Shown one piece after another: positions 63,789 to 64,000 of a DNA stretch of 64,000 nt. A program made the translations under genes and the position numbers. Below the pieces are notes generated by a model, which saw nothing but the letters and a program-made list of their open reading frames with translations, did not search any database and was not told the DNA's origin. Numbering within the stretch: position 1 is the first letter of the stretch; the number at the start of each line of letters is the position of its first letter. The stretch is from contig NC_064042.1 of the NCBI RefSeq assembly GCF_932526225.1, positions 2,215,001-2,279,000 of the forward strand, in the 5' to 3' direction. The DNA comes from Nematostella vectensis (Eukaryota > Cnidaria > Anthozoa > Actiniaria > Edwardsiidae).

Positions 63789-63924
63789 GTATTAAAACCA
63801 TTATTTTTCTGTGTGATTTGTATGTAATGCCAGAGTTGAATATGTTTTAGTGTTCCTCGGGACCCATCCAACCCGCTTTCTCCCTCAGGCTAAGTTCAAA
63901 CGTCGTATTATTCAGGAATCGTAT

Positions 63925-64000
63925 TCAATGCAAATGCATGCAAATGCATGCAAATGATCAAGTCGGTTTTTTTTATCTTAATTTACATGCATTTGCATTG
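63925..64000. repeat. Palindromic element with ATGCAAATGC repeats, at right edge
   Basis: CAATGCAAATGCATGCAAATG near 63928 is complemented by CATGCATTTGCATTG at the edge. The same ATGCAAATGCATGCAAATGA sequence occurs at 38206-38225 in SMC6 intron 19, so this is a dispersed repeat. Confidence 0.7.

Noticed and set aside
1-64000. A linked multi-gene system such as a defence or biosynthetic cluster
   Set aside because: All recognised genes are unrelated conserved housekeeping genes with their own promoters or simple divergent pairing; nothing indicates a functional cluster.

Overview
This window is animal nuclear DNA. It is AT-rich and intron-rich, with GT-AG introns mostly of 0.1-1 kb and a few of several kb, and it holds many short palindromic elements. 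The gene set is metazoan, and the protein features and repeat style fit an anthozoan cnidarian such as a sea anemone; that assignment is an inference. Nine protein-coding genes could be traced exon by exon. Reading frames close across every exon set, and the complete genes have lengths close to their relatives.

Layout, left to right. (1) 1-6143, minus: the 5' part of an ABCC-type ABC transporter that runs off the left edge; one of its introns holds a broken Gypsy retrotransposon. (2) 6499-11629, plus: splicing factor U2AF1, with a tandemly duplicated 63-nt exon. (3) A palindromic repeat and a tRNA-Val(AAC) gene at 13095-13167. (4) 13506-16262, plus: a monoacylglycerol/diacylglycerol acyltransferase (MOGAT2/DGAT2 family). 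(5) 17441-21293, plus: aspartylglucosaminidase (AGA). (6) 22120-24909, minus: a JHY-like protein. (7) 25280-43060, plus: SMC6, 26 exons, with a 2.7-kb fold-back element in intron 1. (8) 44817-48092, plus: SDHC. (9) 49500-50481, minus: an intronless, frameshifted BTB-BACK pseudogene. (10) 51927-53048, minus: XRCC2. (11) 53327-63788, plus: nicastrin (NCSTN), which runs off the right edge.

The genes are unrelated housekeeping functions: splicing, lipid synthesis, lysosomal glycoprotein breakdown, SMC5/6 and RAD51-paralog DNA repair, respiratory complex II and gamma-secretase. There is no operon-like logic, but three divergent pairs share promoter gaps of about 280-370 bp (ABCC/U2AF1, JHY-like/SMC6, XRCC2/NCSTN). 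Six of the nine start codons lie inside the same CAAGATGGC sequence, a YY1-type motif.

The most unusual feature is a recurring pattern. Short tandem duplications repeatedly span exon-intron boundaries. They range from two or three copies (U2AF1 exons 2 and 4, NCSTN exon 17, a dead copy of AGA exon 6) to arrays of about 12 copies (SMC6 exon 25 donor, 98-bp unit) and about 20 copies (NCSTN exon 13 acceptor, 32-bp unit). One such duplication, in U2AF1, produced two intact alternative exons.
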